Shown: in pieces, positions 60,354 to 64,000 of the stretch
Numbering within the stretch: the stretch's first letter is position 1
Layout of the letters: each line of letters starts with the position of its first letter
Source of the DNA: Kitasatospora gansuensis
GTDB taxonomy: Bacteria > Actinomycetota > Actinomycetes > Streptomycetales > Streptomycetaceae
NCBI RefSeq assembly: GCF_014203705.1
Contig: NZ_JACHJR010000001.1
Coordinates: forward strand, 6,324,001-6,388,000
DNA length: 64,000 nt
Reading direction: 5' to 3'
Notes under the pieces: generated by a model
Seen by the model: the letters and a program-made list of their open reading frames with translations, nothing else
Database searches by the model: none
Told to the model about the DNA's origin: nothing
Translations under genes and position numbers: made by a program

Positions 60354-61238
60354 ATGCGTACGTACACCAAAGGTCTGCTGGCCCTGGCGTTCAGCTCGGT
60401 GCTCACCCTGACGTCCGGGGCCTCGGGCGCCGCAGCCGACAGCAGGGGGCTGGAGATCGCCGTTCCGGCCTATGTGTGGCCCGGGGACCCGATGCTCACG
60501 GGGCTTCAGACGGCCTCGCCCGCAGCATCCGTGGTGGTGCTCAACCCGGGGAACGGGGACACCCCGTTCAACGCCGCCTGGCAGGCACAGGCCGACACCC
60601 TGCGCGGCGGGACCACCGCCACCGGGGCGAAGACCAAGGTGCTCGGCTACGTCCACACCGACAACGCCGCCCGTCCGCTCGCCGGCGTGAAGGCGTCCGT
60701 CGACAACTACCTGAGGACCGTCGACGGCAAGCTGCACGTCGACGGCATCTTCTTCGACGTGGTCAGCCGCGACTGCGGCCCCGGGAACAGCTCCCGCGAC
60801 TACTACCTGGCGCTGCGTCAGTACGTGCAGAGCACCGTAGACGCCCTCGACCCGGCCGTCCAGGAACTGGTGGTCGACAACCCGGGCACCGCGATCGCCG
60901 ACTGCTACCTGGAGCCCGGCCACCGTACCGCCGACACCTTCGTGACCTACGAGGGCAACTACGCCAACTACATCGGCGCGGGCTGGCTCGGCGGCAACGT
61001 CTTCAACCTCACCGCCGGCTACTACTCGGGCGCCACCTTCGACCCCAGCGGCACCGCGTTCTGGCACCTCGTCTACGGCGTGCCCGGCGCACCCCAGATG
61101 CGGACCACGCTCGACACCGCCTTCACCCGCGGCGCGGGCTACGCCTACGCCACCGACGACATCCTCGCCAACCCGTGGGACGCGGCGCCGAGTTGGGGCT
61201 TCGCCGCCCAGACCTCGTACGCGGCCACGATCGGCTGA
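60354..61238 (+). CDS. Secreted spherulin-4-like protein (putative glycosidase)
   Basis: The 294-residue protein has a Sec signal (1-29, ending GAAADS) and then a spherulation-specific family 4 domain: LEIAVPAYVWPGDPML, KTKVLGYVHTDNAARP, VDGIFFDVVSRDCG and ELVVDNPGTAIADCYL. The family has a barrel fold related to glycoside hydrolases; acidic residues in FFDVV and DNPG are candidates for catalysis. ATG 60354 has GGGGGGA upstream. The gene converges on the kinase at 61243 with four bases between. Confidence 0.82.
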   Translation: MRTYTKGLLALAFSSVLTLTSGASGAAADSRGLEIAVPAYVWPGDPMLTGLQTASPAASVVVLNPGNGDTPFNAAWQAQADTLRGGTTATGAKTKVLGYVHTDNAARPLAGVKASVDNYLRTVDGKLHVDGIFFDVVSRDCGPGNSSRDYYLALRQYVQSTVDALDPAVQELVVDNPGTAIADCYLEPGHRTADTFVTYEGNYANYIGAGWLGGNVFNLTAGYYSGATFDPSGTAFWHLVYGVPGAPQMRTTLDTAFTRGAGYAYATDDILANPWDAAPSWGFAAQTSYAATIG

Positions 61239-61242
61239 CGAC

Positions 61243-62148
61243 CTAACGGAGGCGGGGCGCTTCGAGGCGCTGCCTGACCCAGCGTTCCGCGGCGCTCGCG
61301 AGGCCGGGCAGATGGGGCGCCGGGTGGGTTGCGCAGCGGAGCGCTCGTACGCCGGCGACCGCGACCGCGAATGCGGTGACCGCGTCCGGTGTGGCCTTGG
61401 ACCAGACCGGCACCGACGCTGCCCAGTACTCGGCATCGGCTGGATGGTGTCCGGCTCCGATGAGTCGAAGGGCCGTGAAAGCGGTGTCGACCCACGGAGC
61501 CGCGGATGCGGGCCAGGCCCAGTCGAGCACGAGGATTCGGCCGTCGGCGGTGAGGTGGAAGTTGCTGCTCGACAGGTCGGTGTGAGCCAGGGTGTCACCG
61601 CTGACCAGTCCAGGGGCACGATGCTCCCAGGCGAGCAGTGTGGGCAGGTTCGCCGCTGCCCATCGACTGAGCTTGGGGCGATGCACGTCGGTGAGGGCCG
61701 CCCAGCCCGGTGCGGCGCTCCATCGCTCGGCCAACGGGAGTGTCCGCGCGACCGGGGCCGGGGTCAGCTGCTCGTACAGGATTGTCAGAGTGTCGGCGAC
61801 CCGTTCGAGGTCGGTGGAGCCGACACCGAGATCGGTGGGGCGCCCCTTGACGTACTCGAACACGAGGAAGTGCCAGTCCGCGGTGTGGATTTGTCGGAGC
61901 AGTCTCGGCGCGATGTCGGTCAGATGAGGGTTGAGGGCGGCCTCGGTCCGCTGCATCCGCAGCAGCGGGCCCCGGTCCGTGCGCACCCCCTTGCAGAACA
62001 CCGTTTCACCGCTTGCAAGTTGGAGGGCGCTGGCGAGATCACAGGACACCCCGTCGGTGGAATCCGCTGCGCTGCGGATCGGACCGCAGGCATCCTCGAC
62101 GGCTGACCGGGTCTCCTGCGAGAGGTCGGCCCATACTGTCCGCGGCAC
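61243..62148 (-). CDS. Phosphotransferase-fold kinase (APH family)
   Basis: The 301-residue protein has the catalytic LAHTDLSSSNFH (Asp in HTD, Asn in SSSN) and the metal site LVLDWAWP. The N-terminal lobe has GETVFCKGVRTD with the ATP-binding Lys. GTG 62148 is chosen on GAGGGG six bases upstream; the longer frame to 62298 would overlap the XRE gene. It is 95 bases downstream of the XRE regulator and in the same direction, a pairing seen often in streptomycetes. Substrate unknown. Confidence 0.82.
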   Translation of the reverse strand: MPRTVWADLSQETRSAVEDACGPIRSAADSTDGVSCDLASALQLASGETVFCKGVRTDRGPLLRMQRTEAALNPHLTDIAPRLLRQIHTADWHFLVFEYVKGRPTDLGVGSTDLERVADTLTILYEQLTPAPVARTLPLAERWSAAPGWAALTDVHRPKLSRWAAANLPTLLAWEHRAPGLVSGDTLAHTDLSSSNFHLTADGRILVLDWAWPASAAPWVDTAFTALRLIGAGHHPADAEYWAASVPVWSKATPDAVTAFAVAVAGVRALRCATHPAPHLPGLASAAERWVRQRLEAPRLR

Positions 62149-62243
62149 TTCGGGCCCCTCGGAGCTTGCTTGGGTGAATCGGTGGGCTTGGAGGCGCCCC
62201 TGCTGTGGCCTTCCGCGTCGACTCGCTGGCTGGTGTCGGCGAG

Positions 62244-63221
62244 TCAACTGGGAGAGTCGTGCTGGTACCGCCAGACCCTGACCCCCTTGGACCGCCACGG
62301 CTCCGGGATCACGTCGGCCTCGCCGAGGCGGGCCACCCAGTCGAGTTGGCCGGCGAAGTACTCGTGGTACTCGGTCCCGCTGGTCCAGGTCAGGATCGGG
62401 CCGTCGGTGCCGCGCTTACCGTGTCCGTAGAGCATCACGCGGATCGTGTCGTCGAAGCGCTCCATCGCGAAGCTGCACGGGAAGTTGTACAGGTAGATCC
62501 GTAGGTCGACCTTGGCAGCCGTTGCCGCCTCGGCCAGCGGACGGAGCACCTCCCGCTCGTACCGGGTCGGCTCTTCCATCGCTGCCTCGGTCGGCTCCAG
62601 ACGGTACCGGTCCCGGCGGGAATCGCAGTGCGGATCCATGATGTAGATCCGCACGGGGATCTCGCGGGCCTTGGCGATGAACAGTGGCAGCATCTCGTCG
62701 CTGCCGTAGAAGTTCCTCGTCAGACCGAACATGTCGATCCTTGACCTGGCGCCCCGTATCCGCGAGATCAGGTCAGCCTTCGACTCGACGTTGGTGAGCG
62801 GGAAGAGGTCGGCGAGCCCGGCCTGTTCCAGGTGTCCCAGCATGGCGCCACTGTAGTCCCGGCCGTAGCCGAGCCGGTCGGGCCGCGTCTCGTACACGCG
62901 GCACAGGTAGTCGATGCGCTCCTCGGACGGCCGACGCTGGCCGTGCTCCCAGCGGCAGATCTCGGTGTCCGACAAGGCCGGAGGGTGCAGGCCGTCGGTG
63001 ACGTACTCCAGGTCGATGCGGGTCGACAGTTCGGCGCGGTCCCAGCCGTGTGACCACCGGTGGGCTTCGAGGGGGTGTACCTCGGGGAGCGCGACGAGGA
63101 TCCGGTCCACTACCTCGGCACGGGGCGAGCCTTCGCGGATGCCTCGGAGCCTGATCTCCCTGGCGGTGCGCTCGGATCGGCGGCGGGTGGTGCGGTCCAC
63201 GCGGGCGATTGACGTAGTCAC
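62244..63221 (-). CDS. XRE-type regulator with phospholipase-D-like (DUF5919-like) C-terminus
   Basis: The 325-residue protein has an XRE HTH in its first half (ALSDTEICRWEHGQRRPSEE, near 80-105) and a C-terminal domain (about 155-310) with IDMFGLTRNFYGSDEM, PVRIYIMDPHCDSRR, VDLRIYLYNFPCSFAMERFD and TWTSGTEYHEYFAGQ. This looks like the DUF5919/PLD-like sensor domain in regulators of streptomycetes. GTG 63221 follows an A/T-rich TCAATAT by about eight bases, suggesting a leaderless mRNA; the longer start at 63269 lies inside the divergent promoter. CATATTG recurs at 63227 and 63267. Confidence 0.8.
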   Translation of the reverse strand: MTTSIARVDRTTRRRSERTAREIRLRGIREGSPRAEVVDRILVALPEVHPLEAHRWSHGWDRAELSTRIDLEYVTDGLHPPALSDTEICRWEHGQRRPSEERIDYLCRVYETRPDRLGYGRDYSGAMLGHLEQAGLADLFPLTNVESKADLISRIRGARSRIDMFGLTRNFYGSDEMLPLFIAKAREIPVRIYIMDPHCDSRRDRYRLEPTEAAMEEPTRYEREVLRPLAEAATAAKVDLRIYLYNFPCSFAMERFDDTIRVMLYGHGKRGTDGPILTWTSGTEYHEYFAGQLDWVARLGEADVIPEPWRSKGVRVWRYQHDSPS

Positions 63222-63303
63222 GGGCCCATATTGACGCGGGACGTCTATCGTCACGACGGGTTCGCGCATATTGCACTCGACAGATCAGGCCGATGCTGTA
63301 GTC

Positions 63304-63510
63304 ATGGCAGAGATCACGCGAACCCCTGGCCTCGGTCGCCCCGCCGCTGAACTGATGGAGGATCAGCTTGCCGGTCGGGCCTGCCATCGCTGCGGATCCG
63401 CCGAGGCGCCGTTGCACCCGGACGAGCCGATCGAGGTGCGTGTCTCCCGGGGCGTCGTCCGGGACGTCGTCACTGTGCTCTGCACTCCCTGCCTGGTGGC
63501 CCGCCGGTGA
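63304..63510 (+). CDS. Small two-CxxC protein
   Basis: The 68-residue protein has CHRC (27-30) and CTPC (60-63), spaced like a zinc ribbon, with PLHPDEPIEVRVSRGVVRDV between. It is divergent from the XRE regulator and coupled to the next gene by GTGA overlap. ATG 63304 is preferred over TTG 63271. Function unknown; DNA- or protein-binding is a guess from the zinc-ribbon look. Confidence 0.7.
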   Translation: MAEITRTPGLGRPAAELMEDQLAGRACHRCGSAEAPLHPDEPIEVRVSRGVVRDVVTVLCTPCLVARR

Positions 63511-63731
63511 GCGTCGTCCGAGTCGGGTCCGCCTTCACCGAGGGGGTGGCTGTCACGTTCGACCTTCGTCGGAACGGGATCTACACCTCGGCGGAGTGCC
63601 AGCTCGGCGCGCACCACGGCTGCCCCGGCGGGCTGCGCGAGACAGGCGGAGCGCAGGCGCTCGTCTGCGACTGTCCGGCCATCAGTTGTGACTGCTGTCG
63701 ACCGCTCAGCTGCGGGCCGGCTGACAGGTGA
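63507..63731 (+). CDS. Small Cys-rich protein
   Basis: The 74-residue protein starts MSVVRVGSAFTEGVAVTFDL, has the block RRNGIYTSAECQLGAHHGCP, and ends with a Cys cluster (CDCPAISCDCCRPLSC). I recall streptomycete homologues beside XRE regulators and APH-type kinases, with no known function. The GTG overlaps the previous stop (GTGA at 63507-63510). The Cys cluster may bind metal or form disulfides. Confidence 0.7.
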   Translation: MSVVRVGSAFTEGVAVTFDLRRNGIYTSAECQLGAHHGCPGGLRETGGAQALVCDCPAISCDCCRPLSCGPADR

Positions 63732-64000
63732 TCAGTTCGGGGGCGGACCAGTTTGGCGGTGGGGTGGGCGGATTCGGCCGATTGGGGGCGTGCGGCGCAG
63801 AAAGTTCAATCAGAGGCTCCGGGACCGTCGGGAAAGGCGTCGTACGCGGCTTCGGCGGGCCCGCAGTCGAACTCCGAGGGTGGTCCGTGACCCCTGGGGG
63901 CGACCGTCCCGGGGGAGGTGCTCACGGCGGCGTGCGCGCCCTTGCTGCATGGGGCCTGACCTGGTGTTTTCTTGGGATTCGCCTAGCCTGGGGAGCTCTG
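63732..64000. other. Right-edge sequence without a recognised gene
   Basis: These 269 bases show no convincing coding frame. A -10-like TAGCCT lies at 63984-63989, so a promoter for a gene outside the window is possible. Confidence 0.4.

Noticed and set aside
11438..62148. Three phosphotransferase-fold kinases as an antibiotic-resistance island
   Set aside because: The genes at 11.4, 59.3 and 61.2 kb are far apart, dissimilar and without mobile-element context; such kinases are common in streptomycetes.

Overview
The window is very GC-rich, with strong G/C bias at third codon positions, many GTG and some TTG starts, AGGAGG-type ribosome sites and several candidate leaderless genes. It carries families typical of the Streptomycetaceae: a SAV2148-type HEPN protein, an HGxxPAAW protein, a CU044_5270 protein paired with an ECF sigma factor, MmyB-type and WYL regulators, and type VII secretion targets. 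It is best read as chromosome of a Streptomyces or Kitasatospora species. I see no rRNA, tRNA, CRISPR array, insertion sequence or prophage.

Layout. 0.2-6.5 kb (minus strand): glgX-treY-treZ, turning glycogen or maltodextrin into trehalose. 6.9-12.3 kb: HEPN protein, Tat-exported DyP peroxidase, DnaQ-like exonuclease, polysaccharide deacetylase lipoprotein whose ribosome site lies in a perfect hairpin, and a small-molecule kinase. 12.6-17.2 kb: MMPL exporter, then a cold-shock pair (Csp with a structured leader, DEAD-box helicase). 17.3-19.2 kb: an EspC-like / WXG100-like / PH-like trio linked to type VII secretion. 19.1-21.5 kb: MmyB regulator divergent from a secreted SMP-30-like protein.

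21.5-31.2 kb is one long minus-strand sulfur-assimilation locus. In transcription order it holds a Cys leader peptide, sulfite reductase, a 58-residue zinc-finger protein, cysH, cysC, cysD, cysN, a 37-codon ORF coupled to cysN, an ssuABC-type sulfonate transporter and a CbiX-type chelatase that could supply siroheme to the reductase. Several of its smallest genes are easy to miss. A BrkB/YihY membrane protein and rsgA follow.

34.1-44.4 kb is a beta-glucan utilisation locus: a cebEFG-bglC-like ABC transporter and GH1 beta-glucosidase, a divergent GH81 beta-1,3-glucanase with a CBM56-like domain, and a LacI repressor. Near-identical GAGAGCGCTCTC palindromes lie at both divergent promoters and at the repressor's own promoter, making a self-contained regulon.

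44.5-64 kb is mixed: alkylation repair (AdaA-AlkA fusion plus Ogt), a WYL regulator divergent from an NmrA-like oxidoreductase, MarR plus an MFS exporter, DUF305/DUF3105 proteins, a PP2C-like protein with a duplicated DDWFDS motif and no canonical Asp, an ECF sigma operon, TetR and MarR switches with clear operators, two more phosphotransferase-fold kinases, a spherulin-4-like secreted protein, and an XRE regulator divergent from two small Cys-rich proteins. The regulator's C-terminal half resembles that of the HEPN protein at 6.9 kb.
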